From an uncultured Clostridia bacterium (GTDB taxonomy: Bacteria > Bacillota > Clostridia > UMGS1810): a DNA stretch of 64,000 nt. The notes beneath the pieces were generated by a model that had not been told where the DNA came from, ran no database searches, and saw only the letters and a program-made list of their open reading frames with translations. The number at the start of each line of letters is the position of its first letter. The first letter of the stretch is position 1. Both the position numbers and the translations under genes were made by a program. Positions 49,822 through 58,255 of the stretch are shown here, one piece after another. The stretch is taken from the NCBI GenBank assembly GCA_934500705.1, contig CAKSTI010000006.1, positions 1-64,000 on the forward strand, in the 5' to 3' direction.

Positions 49822-50610
49822 TTAATTGTTAAGCCACTTGTGCTCCTCGTCGGTCGTCATAAAGAAACCTCTGTTTTCTCCCGCCATTACCCAAAGGTAA
49901 TAGTTGTCGTATCCGGGAGCGGTGTGGAACGGGTGATAGCCTCTGGGAATTTCCACAAAGTCGCCCGATTTAACCGTATATGTTTCGTCAATGTCGCCCT
50001 CTTTGGTATACACTCTCTGAATACCGAAGCCCGACGGCTTTTTAAACTCGTAGTAATAAATTTCCTCCGTTGCCGCCTCGGTGGGCATATTGTCGTCATC
50101 GTGCTTGTGCGGAGGGTAGCTTGCCCACTGACCGCCTTTGACGTACGCCTCGCCTATGTAGATGATGTCTGCGTCCACTCTCTCGTCCAGGATAAAGTGA
50201 GCCTGTCTTTGCCAGCCGGGCTTGCCCATATCCTTAATCACAACGTCCTCGGGATTTATGAGCACGCTCTTGTGGTCTTTGACAGACGGTGACTTGCACA
50301 CGGCTATTGACACTTCGCCGTCGCCGGTGATTGTAAATTCCTTGTTCCTCGGAACATACACGCACGTTGCCGGGCCGTCGAAAACGTCTTTGCGCTTGCC
50401 GATGTTTTTGTACTCAAAGCCGTCACCCGTCACGGTGCATTTGCCGCCGAGAATGAGCAGACCGTACTCTTTGTCTTTTTCGTTATATTTTTTGCTCTCG
50501 CCGTCTGCGAGTCTTACCATATCAATTTCAACCAGCTTGCACGAGCTGTTTTGTTTGGAAATCACTTCGGATTTGCCGAATTTTTTATTCCAGGTTTTCT
50601 TTAAATTCAT
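49822..50610 (-). CDS. iolB: 5-deoxy-glucuronate isomerase (IolB family)
   Basis: A 262-aa double-cupin protein. Markers are GQWASYPPHKHDDD (metal-binding His/His), EEIYYYEFKKPSGFGIQRVY, GDFVEIPRGYHPFHTAPGYD and NYYLWVMAGENRGFFM, all typical of IolB. The reaction in the inositol pathway is 5-deoxy-glucuronate to 2-deoxy-5-keto-gluconate. No IolG, IolE or IolD is nearby, so a different sugar acid may be used. ATG 50610 follows AAAGGAG by 10 nt and overlaps the PfkB kinase 3' end by 26 bp. Confidence 0.88.
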   Translation of the reverse strand: MNLKKTWNKKFGKSEVISKQNSSCKLVEIDMVRLADGESKKYNEKDKEYGLLILGGKCTVTGDGFEYKNIGKRKDVFDGPATCVYVPRNKEFTITGDGEVSIAVCKSPSVKDHKSVLINPEDVVIKDMGKPGWQRQAHFILDERVDADIIYIGEAYVKGGQWASYPPHKHDDDNMPTEAATEEIYYYEFKKPSGFGIQRVYTKEGDIDETYTVKSGDFVEIPRGYHPFHTAPGYDNYYLWVMAGENRGFFMTTDEEHKWLNN

Positions 50611-51514
50611 TATATCCACGCTCCTTTAAAAATTCAACGGTTTCCAAAAACGTCGGCACGCCGTCACGTGCGCCGAGTTTGGTACATTTAAGAGCGGAAA
50701 CCGCACTCGAAAAAATACAAGCATTATAGTAATTATAACCCATAATTACAGAAAATGCAAATGCTCCGTGAAAAACATCTCCGGCGCCGTTGGAGTCAAG
50801 TGCCTCAACCTTAAACGACGGGTAGGTTTTTGCGCTGTTTCCGTCATATATTACGCCGCCCTTAACGCCCTGCGTCACCACAACGACTTCGGGTAAGTAC
50901 TTATCAAAAAGCGCCTTTGCCGCCTCTGCCGCATCGCTCTTGCCGGTGTGTGCAAGGGCAAACTCCTCGGAGGGGATTAAGATATCCGCATACGGCAAAA
51001 GCCTCTCTATTCCGTCATAAAGTCCGCCGGCATCGTAGAGAACCTTGGTGCCGTTTTGCCTTGCATACTTTGCACCCTCAACGGCGTTTTCCAGCTCGTT
51101 GCCGTCAACCATTAAGACGTCGGCGTCGGCAATGGCTTTCTTTTTCTTGTCGTCAAGGGTAAAATCGGGCAGATTTTCCTTGTTGAAAACGCAGGTTCTC
51201 GTGGCGTTTTTCTCGCTGAGTACCACGTAGGACGAAAACGAGGATTTGCCTCCGACAACGTCTACAAACTCATTTGTCATACCAAAGCGCTGCATATCCT
51301 TATACAGGAAATCTCCGCCGCCGTCTTTGGCAAGCGCACCGATGTACGCCGCAGACGCACCCAGCTTTGCGGCGGCAACAAGACCCGTTGCACACGGGCC
51401 TCCGCCGCACTCTTTAACTCCGTTTGCACGCAGTTTGGTATCCTCGGTGGGGTAACTCGGAACCGTTATTAACGTGTCGTACACATTTGCACCTATTCCG
51501 ACAATTTTACTCAT
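50585..51514 (-). CDS. PfkB-family carbohydrate kinase
   Basis: A 309-aa ribokinase-like enzyme. The N-terminal motif is GGGPCATGLVAAAKLGASAA and the catalytic/anion-hole motif is LDSNGAGDVFHGAFAFSVIM near residue 245, with the base Asp in GAGD. Placed between an IolJ-like aldolase and IolB, it would fit 2-deoxy-5-keto-gluconate kinase (IolC role), but the sequence also resembles YihV-type sulfofructose kinases, so the substrate is open. It overlaps the aldolase gene by 4 bp (ATGA). Confidence 0.85.
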   Translation of the reverse strand: MSKIVGIGANVYDTLITVPSYPTEDTKLRANGVKECGGGPCATGLVAAAKLGASAAYIGALAKDGGGDFLYKDMQRFGMTNEFVDVVGGKSSFSSYVVLSEKNATRTCVFNKENLPDFTLDDKKKKAIADADVLMVDGNELENAVEGAKYARQNGTKVLYDAGGLYDGIERLLPYADILIPSEEFALAHTGKSDAAEAAKALFDKYLPEVVVVTQGVKGGVIYDGNSAKTYPSFKVEALDSNGAGDVFHGAFAFSVIMGYNYYNACIFSSAVSALKCTKLGARDGVPTFLETVEFLKERGYNEFKENLE

Positions 51515-52344
51515 ACCCTGTTTTCAGCTCCCAAAAGTTTGATTTTGTCTATGGCAAAGTTTTTAACGCTCTCTATTGCGTCCTTCATAAAGAGGTCTAT
51601 TGCATAAATATCTCTTGATGTTGCAAAGACGCTGTCAAGGAACGAATAGCAAAGGTCTGTGCCAAAGTTAATCTTTCTTATGCCTGCCTTGATTGCCGCA
51701 CGGATTTCCTCGTCCGGAACTCCGCTGCCGCCGTGGAGAACAAGGGCGGCATCCACCGCACCGTTAATCTCGGCAATTCTCTCTATTGCAAGTTTGGGCG
51801 CCTTTTTGTATCTGCCGTGAGCGGTGCCGACTGCAACGGCAAGCGCTCTTACGCCCGTGCCCTCGACAAACTTCTTTGCCTCGTCTGCCGTGGTGTACTC
51901 CGTTGTCTGCTCGTCGCCCTGTGCGGCAACGCCGACGTGGCCGATTTCGCCCTCTACGGCGATGGACACGGCGCTGCACATCTCAACAATTTTCTTGGTA
52001 TAGGCAATGTTTTCGTCCATTGAAAGCAGAGATTTGTCTATCATAATTCCCGTTGCGCCGTATCTTAACGCTCTTACAACCTCGGTTTCGCCTGCGCCGT
52101 GGTCAAGGTGATAGCAAACGGGAACGCTTGCACGCTCTGCCGCCGCCAAAACTACGGGCGCAACGTGAAATCCCTCGTCGTTTGTAAAGAGTCTTGAATA
52201 GTTCTGCAAAATTACGGGAGCTTTCATCTCCTCCGCTGCGGCAATTACGCCCATAACGGTTTCCATATTGTAAACGTTGAACGCAGGAATGGCAAAACCG
52301 CCTTTTTCTGCCATAGATAATATTTCGTCAAATTTTACAAGCAT
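51511..52344 (-). CDS. Class II ketose-bisphosphate aldolase (FbaA/IolJ/GatY type)
   Basis: A 277-aa zinc aldolase. Zinc ligands and catalytic residues are in VPVCYHLDHGAGETEVVRAL, AVEGEIGHVGVAAQGDEQTT and AVGTAHGRYKKAPKL; the substrate loop is LVLHGGSGVPDEEIRAAIKA, ending KINFGTDLCYSF. It yields dihydroxyacetone phosphate plus an aldehyde. The length is that of the short GatY/KbaY/IolJ group. It overlaps the Fe-S protein gene by 10 bp. Confidence 0.92.
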   Translation of the reverse strand: MLVKFDEILSMAEKGGFAIPAFNVYNMETVMGVIAAAEEMKAPVILQNYSRLFTNDEGFHVAPVVLAAAERASVPVCYHLDHGAGETEVVRALRYGATGIMIDKSLLSMDENIAYTKKIVEMCSAVSIAVEGEIGHVGVAAQGDEQTTEYTTADEAKKFVEGTGVRALAVAVGTAHGRYKKAPKLAIERIAEINGAVDAALVLHGGSGVPDEEIRAAIKAGIRKINFGTDLCYSFLDSVFATSRDIYAIDLFMKDAIESVKNFAIDKIKLLGAENRV

Positions 52345-53435
52345 TTAAGTACTGCCTCCTCGATTGTGATAAGCTCTATGGAGCCGTCCGACGTATCTTT
52401 GAGCATTGCGTACTCTGCCGGAGATGCGGTTACGAGCACCTTTGCGCCGATGTGTGCGGCATTTGCCCAGCGGTCAAGCGCAACGAGCCTCATAACGTCC
52501 GGTATGTACTCGTTCATAATGAGGTTGCCGGCGAGCATTGTTGCCTTGCCGAACAGGAGCATTTCCTTATTCTTGCCGCAGGAGGCGAGGATTGCTCTTG
52601 CGCAGTCGGTTTCCTCCAAGTCACGTGCGAGAAGTGCCGGGTCCTGGAAGGTGAATTCCGCACCGCTGTTTTTAACGCTGAGTTTGCCGTCCTCTATGAG
52701 CTTTACGACAAATGAGGTAAAGGTTACAACGTCAGCCTTCAAGTCAATGCCGTACTCTTTGTATTCTCTCAAAAATACCTTTGCGTCCGCAGGGTCGTAG
52801 CAAACGATTGTCTTTGCGCCCATTTTATTGAGTGCGTCTGCGGTGGCGGTCATTGTCTTTTTGGTTTCGTCTGCCGCACCGATTAAAAAGTCAAGGTCGT
52901 AGCCTGAATTGGGCTCGTGTTTATTGACGGTGAAGTCAACGCCGGCTTTCTTTAAAAGCTCAACAGCCTTTGCGGCTTTATCCGGTGTTCTGTATGCGCC
53001 GTCTTTGCCGATAAAGAGCACGGTGTCTGCCTTTTCGGGCAAATCGGATATTGCCTTTTTAAGTACATCGGCTATTTCCTTTTCGCCGTAGATGTTACCG
53101 CTCTTTTCGATGTTGTCTATGAGTTTTTCCACGTACTTTGGCATATTGCCTTCAAGCGCTGCGGCAAGTCTTGTTTCCTTTGTAAACTGAACGGGGTCAA
53201 AGCCTGTTGCGCAGTCCTGTGTGCAGCCGCCGCAGAGCGAGCACTCGTAGAGGTTATCCACTATGTCGCCTTTGAGCTCGGCTGCGCCCCTCTTTACCAA
53301 TGAGAGCGAGAGCGCTCTTGCTCTTGATGTGTTTCTCTCCTGACCTGTTGCGTTTCCTATCGGGCAGATGTGACGGCACATCCAGCAGAAACGGCACGAA
53401 TCTATAATCTCTTTACTTCTCTGTGAAATTTGCAT
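52335..53435 (-). CDS. Fe-S electron transfer protein with GlcF/LutA-type layout
   Basis: A 366-aa protein. Two [4Fe-4S] ferredoxin motifs sit in the first 80 residues: C14-x2-C17-x2-C20-x3-C24-P and CSLCGGCTQDC. A C-terminal part follows the double CCG layout of glycolate/lactate oxidase Fe-S subunits. The CCG cysteines are degenerate: FQDPALLARDLEE lacks the usual Cys of DPCxL, and ASCGKNKEML keeps one Cys of the CCG. It probably carries electrons from the FAD oxidase encoded 15 bp upstream to the ETF. Cytoplasmic. Confidence 0.86.
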   Translation of the reverse strand: MQISQRSKEIIDSCRFCWMCRHICPIGNATGQERNTSRARALSLSLVKRGAAELKGDIVDNLYECSLCGGCTQDCATGFDPVQFTKETRLAAALEGNMPKYVEKLIDNIEKSGNIYGEKEIADVLKKAISDLPEKADTVLFIGKDGAYRTPDKAAKAVELLKKAGVDFTVNKHEPNSGYDLDFLIGAADETKKTMTATADALNKMGAKTIVCYDPADAKVFLREYKEYGIDLKADVVTFTSFVVKLIEDGKLSVKNSGAEFTFQDPALLARDLEETDCARAILASCGKNKEMLLFGKATMLAGNLIMNEYIPDVMRLVALDRWANAAHIGAKVLVTASPAEYAMLKDTSDGSIELITIEEAVLKCL

Positions 53436-53450
53436 AATCTACTTCCTCCC

Positions 53451-54869
53451 TTAAAGTCCTAACTTGAACGGGTTCATAATACCGTTGGGGTCAAGCTGCT
53501 TTTTAATTCCCTCAAATACCTGCATTGCAGGGCCGTACTGTTCTTTCATAAGTTTGCCGAGCTTTATGCCCACGCCGTGGTGGTCGTTTACGACACCGCC
53601 GTTTGCGATTGCAGTTCTTACGCCGCAGTTCCAGATTTCGTTGTGAAGTCTTAATGCCTCGTGCGGGTCCTTGGGAACGTCGTCCACTATAAATCTGTCG
53701 TAAATCATACAGCCCCACTCATACCAGTGCGAGAAGTGAGCGATAAATCTTGCCATCGGGAAGTTGCCCTCGATTGCCTTTTTCATCTCCCAATAGATAT
53801 TTTCTATCTTATCATAGGGAGCTATGGTATCCATTGTACCGAACATCTGCGGCAAATCCATCATATGACCGGGATAGAAGAAGGTGATTTTTTCGTTCCA
53901 CCACTTTTCGCCGTACTCGGAGCCGAGGTCCTCTGCGTGGTACTTGTTAAATGTGTCGAGGAGGATTTTTTCCTCAACGTCAACGAGTGCTTCAACGCCT
54001 TCAATGGCAACGTTCATAAATGCGCCCGGCTTTTCCACGCCGACGATTTTCTTGATGAGTGTTGCGGTTTCTGCCTCGTTGTAAAGACGCATTACCGACG
54101 GCTTGAACTTTTGCAAAAGCTCTCTCGATGCGCTGAAAGCGTCCGACATATTCTTAAAGAGGAAACCTCTGAAACGGCGTGTCTCCGGCTGGTCGTAAAT
54201 TCTTATCTGAGCCTTTGTCATTATGCCGAGAGTACCCTCAGAACCTATGAAAATCTGGTTTAGATCCGGGCCTGCTGCGTGCTTGGGCGCCGGTGATGTT
54301 TCTATGATGTCGCCGTTGGGGAGAACAACCTCCATTTGCAGAACCATATCGTCAATCTTGCCGTACTTGGTTGAAACTACGCCGATACCTCTGTGAGCCA
54401 AAAATCCACCGACGGTTGAACAGGTGAGCGAGCTGGGATAGTGCATTGTGGCATAGCCCTTTTCGTTTGCAGCCCATTCAAGATGCTTGTAGATAGCGCC
54501 CGTACCGGCTTCTATGTACATCGCCTTTTCGTTAAAGTTATAGATTTTGTTCATTCTCTTGGTGTCGAGAACGATACCGCCGGCAACCGGAATTGCGCCG
54601 CCCTGCGTTCCGCCGCCGCCGCCCCAGGTGGTAACGGGGATTTTGTAGTAGTTGGCAATCTTTAATACCTTGGAAACTTCCTTTGCGTCCTTGGGCGATA
54701 CCACAACGTCCGCCTCGGGCATTCTCAGTCCCCTGTCCGCCCACATTCTGGAAAGCCAGAAGTAGTCTACACCGTGAGTAATCTTGTCAATCTCTCTGGT
54801 GGAGCAATTCTCTCTGCCCACAGCGTCTTCAAGCTCGGACAGCACCATAGTAAATAAAAAATCCGTCAT
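53451..54869 (-). CDS. FAD-linked oxidase (VAO/PCMH fold, GlcD/AGPS-like)
   Basis: A 472-aa flavoenzyme. The N-terminal PCMH FAD domain shows ADVVVSPKDAKEVSKVLKIA, VTTWGGGGGTQGGAIPVAGG and HYPSSLTCSTVGGFLAHRGI, then DLNQIFIGSEGTLGIMTKAQ. The C-terminal cap ends with VVNDHHGVGIKLG and LDPNGIMNPFKLGL, the double His typical of the GlcD/alkyl-DHAP synthase group. It most likely oxidises a 2-hydroxy acid such as lactate or glycolate, passing electrons via the Fe-S protein and ETF. GGGAGG precedes the ATG. Confidence 0.9.
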   Translation of the reverse strand: MTDFLFTMVLSELEDAVGRENCSTREIDKITHGVDYFWLSRMWADRGLRMPEADVVVSPKDAKEVSKVLKIANYYKIPVTTWGGGGGTQGGAIPVAGGIVLDTKRMNKIYNFNEKAMYIEAGTGAIYKHLEWAANEKGYATMHYPSSLTCSTVGGFLAHRGIGVVSTKYGKIDDMVLQMEVVLPNGDIIETSPAPKHAAGPDLNQIFIGSEGTLGIMTKAQIRIYDQPETRRFRGFLFKNMSDAFSASRELLQKFKPSVMRLYNEAETATLIKKIVGVEKPGAFMNVAIEGVEALVDVEEKILLDTFNKYHAEDLGSEYGEKWWNEKITFFYPGHMMDLPQMFGTMDTIAPYDKIENIYWEMKKAIEGNFPMARFIAHFSHWYEWGCMIYDRFIVDDVPKDPHEALRLHNEIWNCGVRTAIANGGVVNDHHGVGIKLGKLMKEQYGPAMQVFEGIKKQLDPNGIMNPFKLGL

Positions 54870-54895
54870 TTTATAATCCTCCCGAAAAATAATTT

Positions 54896-56305
54896 TTAAT
54901 CTTCCAACGGGTCAAATTCAAGACCCGGAATGTATTTGCAGAACTCTTCCAGAACATCGGAATAATCGCCGTACACTTCGCTCATATGGTGAATGTACGG
55001 GCCGTTTATGAGCTTTTTCTCAATCTTTGACAAATCCTTGAACTTTGCCCAGATGTACGTGCCCGTGGTCTCGGGGCCGTCGGTTGTTTCAAAGCTGCCG
55101 CCGAGGAGTTTATACTTGCCGTCGCCGCCCTGGAAACGTGCAAGGGTATATGTTCCGTCTTTGACACGGAATTTGGGCTTGCCTGCCATAAACTCGGCTT
55201 TGCCCTCGCCGCCCCACGCCGAATACGGGAACGGGCCGCAGTGCCAGAGAAGCTCGGAGTTTTTGTCGTCGGGGTTCTTGCAGGTAAACTCACCGAAAAG
55301 CGGCGGCTTTTTGCCCCTTGATGCGCACATCAGTATAGCCTGAGAAATTGCACCGCAAACGTCTGACTCGCACGTTACAATGTAGCCCATATCGTAAAGA
55401 AGGCTCATAGAAAGGCAGGGACTTACGCCGACTGCCGCCGGGAACGCCGTCCAGCACTCGCTCGTGAGGACGTCCGCTCCGCTCTCCTCAAACACTTCTT
55501 TATAGAAGTGAACGAGAGCCATCATCTTGATGAGGTTTTCGTCGCTCGTGTTGTCGTGCTCGGTGTAGTACATCTTTTTAAGCTCGGCAAGGTCGTGTTT
55601 AAGTTCGTCTTTGCGCTCGGCTAAAATCTTTTCTATCTTATTTGCGGCAACAGCCATATTCATTGTCTGCATATTCATACCGAATTTTTCGGTAAGTTCA
55701 AGCTCGTTTGCCATTACGCTCTTAAAGGGATTGAGTCTTGTGCCGACTTGCATTACCTTTAAGTTTTTAAAGTTCTTGACTATTGTTGCAACGGAGAAAA
55801 ACTTTTTAATTCCGTCGGCAAAAAGCTCGGAGTCCACGGGACAGTTTTCTATGTAAGTAAACGGTACCTTGTAGCGGTGAAGCTGTTTGCTTATGGCAAA
55901 GAGTCCGCACTGTGCGTCCGTGTGCCTTGTGCCGTCGTCCTCAAAGTCCACGTCCTGAGGTCCCCACAAAAGCGTGGGCAGGTTCATCATTTTGGCAATC
56001 TGCCCTGCCGCCTCCTCGTTGCCGAAGTTGCAGTTGATGATGAAAATTGCGTCAACCTTCTGCTCCAAGAGGTAATCTCTCACCTTTTCGCAGTCGCCGT
56101 TTTCGTGAAGAAGTCCTTCGTCGTTGAGCCATTCGAGGTCTGTAAATTCCGTGTCCTCGTCGGCAAAATGCTCTTTGATGTAGCTTACAACTTTTTCTTT
56201 GTTAGCCACAGCGTATTTCGGAGCAAATATGCCCTTTCTCGTAGCTGCATCGGCGAGCCATCTGCGCTCCGGTACAAGCCCGATTTTCAGTTTGTAATTC
56301 AGCAT
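54896..56305 (-). CDS. L-fucose/L-arabinose isomerase-like protein
   Basis: A 469-aa protein of the fucose isomerase superfamily (KIGLVPERRWLADAATRKGI start; IINCNFGNEEAAGQIAKMMN; LLWGPQDVDFEDDGTRHTDA). Glu and His residues for the manganese site are in LTSECWTAFPAAVGVSPCLS, GYIVTCESDVCGAISQAILM and the late GPYIHHMSEVYGDYSDVLEE. It would interconvert an aldose and a ketose. ATG 56305 follows GGGTGG; earlier ATG lacks one. First gene of the eleven-gene minus-strand operon, behind a consensus promoter with RpiR-type palindromes. Confidence 0.85.
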   Translation of the reverse strand: MLNYKLKIGLVPERRWLADAATRKGIFAPKYAVANKEKVVSYIKEHFADEDTEFTDLEWLNDEGLLHENGDCEKVRDYLLEQKVDAIFIINCNFGNEEAAGQIAKMMNLPTLLWGPQDVDFEDDGTRHTDAQCGLFAISKQLHRYKVPFTYIENCPVDSELFADGIKKFFSVATIVKNFKNLKVMQVGTRLNPFKSVMANELELTEKFGMNMQTMNMAVAANKIEKILAERKDELKHDLAELKKMYYTEHDNTSDENLIKMMALVHFYKEVFEESGADVLTSECWTAFPAAVGVSPCLSMSLLYDMGYIVTCESDVCGAISQAILMCASRGKKPPLFGEFTCKNPDDKNSELLWHCGPFPYSAWGGEGKAEFMAGKPKFRVKDGTYTLARFQGGDGKYKLLGGSFETTDGPETTGTYIWAKFKDLSKIEKKLINGPYIHHMSEVYGDYSDVLEEFCKYIPGLEFDPLED

Positions 56306-56317
56306 AAAACCACCCTT

Positions 56318-56342
56318 TTTGAAAAATATTTTTATTTTCAAA
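56318..56342. promoter_or_regulatory. Candidate RpiR operator 1
   Basis: Palindrome TTTGAAAA (56318-56325) and TTTTCAAA (56335-56342) between the predicted transcription start and the first gene of the catabolic operon. It shares the core TGAAA...TTTCA with the second site. Confidence 0.55.
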
Positions 56343-56358
56343 GATTTTTACTATTGCC

Positions 56359-56387
56359 ATTATACACTATTATGAAAAAAATTTCAA
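56359..56387 (-). promoter_or_regulatory. Promoter of the catabolic operon
   Basis: Minus-strand TTGAAA (56382-56387), 17 bp, TATAAT (56359-56364). The -35 box overlaps the palindrome at 56373-56386, a good position for repression. Confidence 0.85.
56373..56386. promoter_or_regulatory. Candidate RpiR operator 2
   Basis: Palindrome TGAAA-AAAA-TTTCA overlapping the -35 of the catabolic operon promoter. Inverted repeats with TGAAA arms are common RpiR targets. Confidence 0.5.
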
Positions 56388-56406
56388 TATCTTTTTTAAA
56401 AAATAT

Positions 56407-56435
56407 TTGACTTTTTTTAAATTTTGTTTTAAAAT
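56407..56435 (+). promoter_or_regulatory. Promoter of the RpiR gene
   Basis: TTGACT (56407-56412), 17 bp, TAAAAT (56430-56435) on the plus strand, facing away from the operon promoter. Confidence 0.75.
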
Positions 56436-56502
56436 CTAATTATAGTTTCCACTAAATGACAGGGCAAGCCCCCTATTGAACATTTGTATAAAGAGGTATT
56501 TA

Positions 56503-57339
56503 ATGGATAAAACAAGTCTTAACATTAAAGTATTATATGATGAAATGGGAAAAGCGGAAAAGAGAATTGCCGACTGGCTGCTCGAAAATCCGGGAGAAAT
56601 TCTTGCGCTCTCCATCGTAGACCTTGCGGAAAGGTGCGGCTGCAGCGAGGCAACCATCGTGAGATTTGCCAAGCGGCTCGGCTTCGGCGGTTATCAGGAG
56701 CTTAAAATCTCGCTTGCTCAGGAGAACGACACCACAACGGTCAGCACCAAAATCACCCCCGACGACACCGTGGAGGAAATATACGACAAAGTTTGCAACG
56801 ACATTTACTGCTCGCTCGAAATGACAAAAAAAGTTCTCGACACCAAAACTCTCGAAAAGGTGTGCGAGAAAATAATAAACGCAAAGAGAATTGTAATTTT
56901 CGGACTCGGCAACTCCGCCTCCGTCGCTCTCGACGCCGGTCACAAACTCCTGCGTGCCGGCTGCAACGCATTTGCGTATTCCGACAACCATATGCAGGTA
57001 ATTGTGGCCTCGCACCTGTGCAAGGACGACGTGGCGCTTGCCGTGTCGCACTCCGGCTCGTCCAAGGACATTGTGGAGGCGCTTAAAATCGCAAAGCAAA
57101 AGGGTGCAACAACGGTTGCCATTACCAACTGCGGAAAGTCGCCTATTCAAAAGCAATGCGACCACGTGCTCTTTACCTCGTCGGACGAAACCAAGTACAA
57201 CATTCTTGCCTTAAATTCCAGAATTGCACAGCTGTCCATAGTCAATGCAATTTACTTTTACATAGTCTACCGCCAGTCGGGCAAGGCGTTGGAGTCGATT
57301 AAGGAAACGGAGCGCTCGCTGCTCTCCAAGAAGTATTAA
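56503..57339 (+). CDS. MurR/RpiR-family transcriptional regulator with SIS domain
   Basis: A 278-aa regulator. The N-terminal helix-turn-helix of RpiR type is KAEKRIADWLLENPGEILAL and LAERCGCSEATIVRFAKRLG. The C-terminal SIS domain for phosphosugars is IVIFGLGNSASVALDAGHKL, ALAVSHSGSSKDIVEALKIA and VAITNCGKSPIQKQCDHVLF. ATG 56503 follows AGAGGT by 6 nt. Divergent from the catabolic operon, whose promoter region holds two palindromes; the effector is probably a phosphorylated intermediate of that pathway. Its stop overlaps the convergent AraC-type gene by 4 bp. Confidence 0.92.
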   Translation: MDKTSLNIKVLYDEMGKAEKRIADWLLENPGEILALSIVDLAERCGCSEATIVRFAKRLGFGGYQELKISLAQENDTTTVSTKITPDDTVEEIYDKVCNDIYCSLEMTKKVLDTKTLEKVCEKIINAKRIVIFGLGNSASVALDAGHKLLRAGCNAFAYSDNHMQVIVASHLCKDDVALAVSHSGSSKDIVEALKIAKQKGATTVAITNCGKSPIQKQCDHVLFTSSDETKYNILALNSRIAQLSIVNAIYFYIVYRQSGKALESIKETERSLLSKKY

Positions 57340-58136
57340 TGCCTGTTTTGCAGATTGCGAAACTCCAAGGGCGTTATGCCCTCTAACTGCTTAAACTTTG
57401 ATACGAAATAGCTGCTGCTGTTAAAGCCGCAGCTTTTTGCCGTTTCTGCGACGGAAACCGAGGTGCTCTCGGCAAGCATCTCCTTAGATTTTTGTATTCT
57501 TACCTTATTAATATACTCTGTGGGGCGCATACCGAACGAATTTTTAAATATCGTGCAGGCGTGCTCGTTTGAAACTCCGAGAACGGCGGAAATATCGTCA
57601 AGAGCAATGTCGCCTCCGTAGTGTTTGTCCACAAACTCCGCCACAGGCGCAAACCGCTGTGAATAAAAGTCTGCGGAGGCGGCGTCGGATTCGCACAAAA
57701 GGAGCAGATTATAAAGGTACACCGACGATTTGACCGACCACTGCGCACCGCCGCCGAGGTGGGCGGTTTTGTGCACAAGGCGGACAAGGGCGGCAAAGTT
57801 TTCAAAGTTATACACACCGCTTTTAAGGCGGGAAACTTTTCTTACGCCGCAGCCGTTGTACGTGACCCAATCGGTAATCCAGTTATCCGATGTTTTGTAA
57901 TAAGAGTGCCTTGTATTTTTGTCAAGAAAAAGTACGTCGCCTTCATAAAGGTCTATCCCTCGCCCATCAAGCTCAACTCTGCCGCTCCCCTCACGACAGA
58001 ACAAAAGCTGAAAGTCGGGCAGACCGAACTGCCGTATTATTCTGCTTTCTTCGTAATTGATACCGACGGTGGAAACGTAAAACGGCATTGACTTTTCGTA
58101 CTGAGTGATTACGGGGAAGAAAGTTTTTTTATTCAT
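57336..58136 (-). CDS. AraC-family regulator divergent from lacZ
   Basis: A 266-aa regulator. The N-terminal cupin sensing domain (FQLLFCREGSGRVELDGRGI, DLYEGDVLFLDKNTRHSYYK) is followed by the C-terminal double helix-turn-helix (IALDDISAVLGVSNEHACTI, then VSVAETAKSCGFNSSSYFVS with KFKQLEGITPLEFR). AAGGTGA precedes the ATG. It sits back-to-back with the GH2 beta-galactosidase, whose promoter region carries two direct repeats spaced by two helical turns, so it is the likely activator of that gene. Confidence 0.92.
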   Translation of the reverse strand: MNKKTFFPVITQYEKSMPFYVSTVGINYEESRIIRQFGLPDFQLLFCREGSGRVELDGRGIDLYEGDVLFLDKNTRHSYYKTSDNWITDWVTYNGCGVRKVSRLKSGVYNFENFAALVRLVHKTAHLGGGAQWSVKSSVYLYNLLLLCESDAASADFYSQRFAPVAEFVDKHYGGDIALDDISAVLGVSNEHACTIFKNSFGMRPTEYINKVRIQKSKEMLAESTSVSVAETAKSCGFNSSSYFVSKFKQLEGITPLEFRNLQNRH

Positions 58137-58146
58137 AAATTCTCAC

Positions 58147-58178
58147 CTTAAAATATTTATATACTTTCTTAAAATATT
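58147..58178. promoter_or_regulatory. Direct repeats, candidate AraC binding sites
   Basis: Two copies of CTTAAAATATT at 58147-58157 and 58168-58178, 21 bp apart start to start. They lie in the 119-bp gap between the AraC gene and lacZ, upstream of lacZ and over the AraC gene leader. The rest of the gap is A/T-rich. Confidence 0.6.
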
Positions 58179-58255
58179 GTGATTGATAAGCTGTTTTATA
58201 TATGATACCATATTAATATATTTAAATAAATTTGTCAACAGAAAGGACGAAAATT

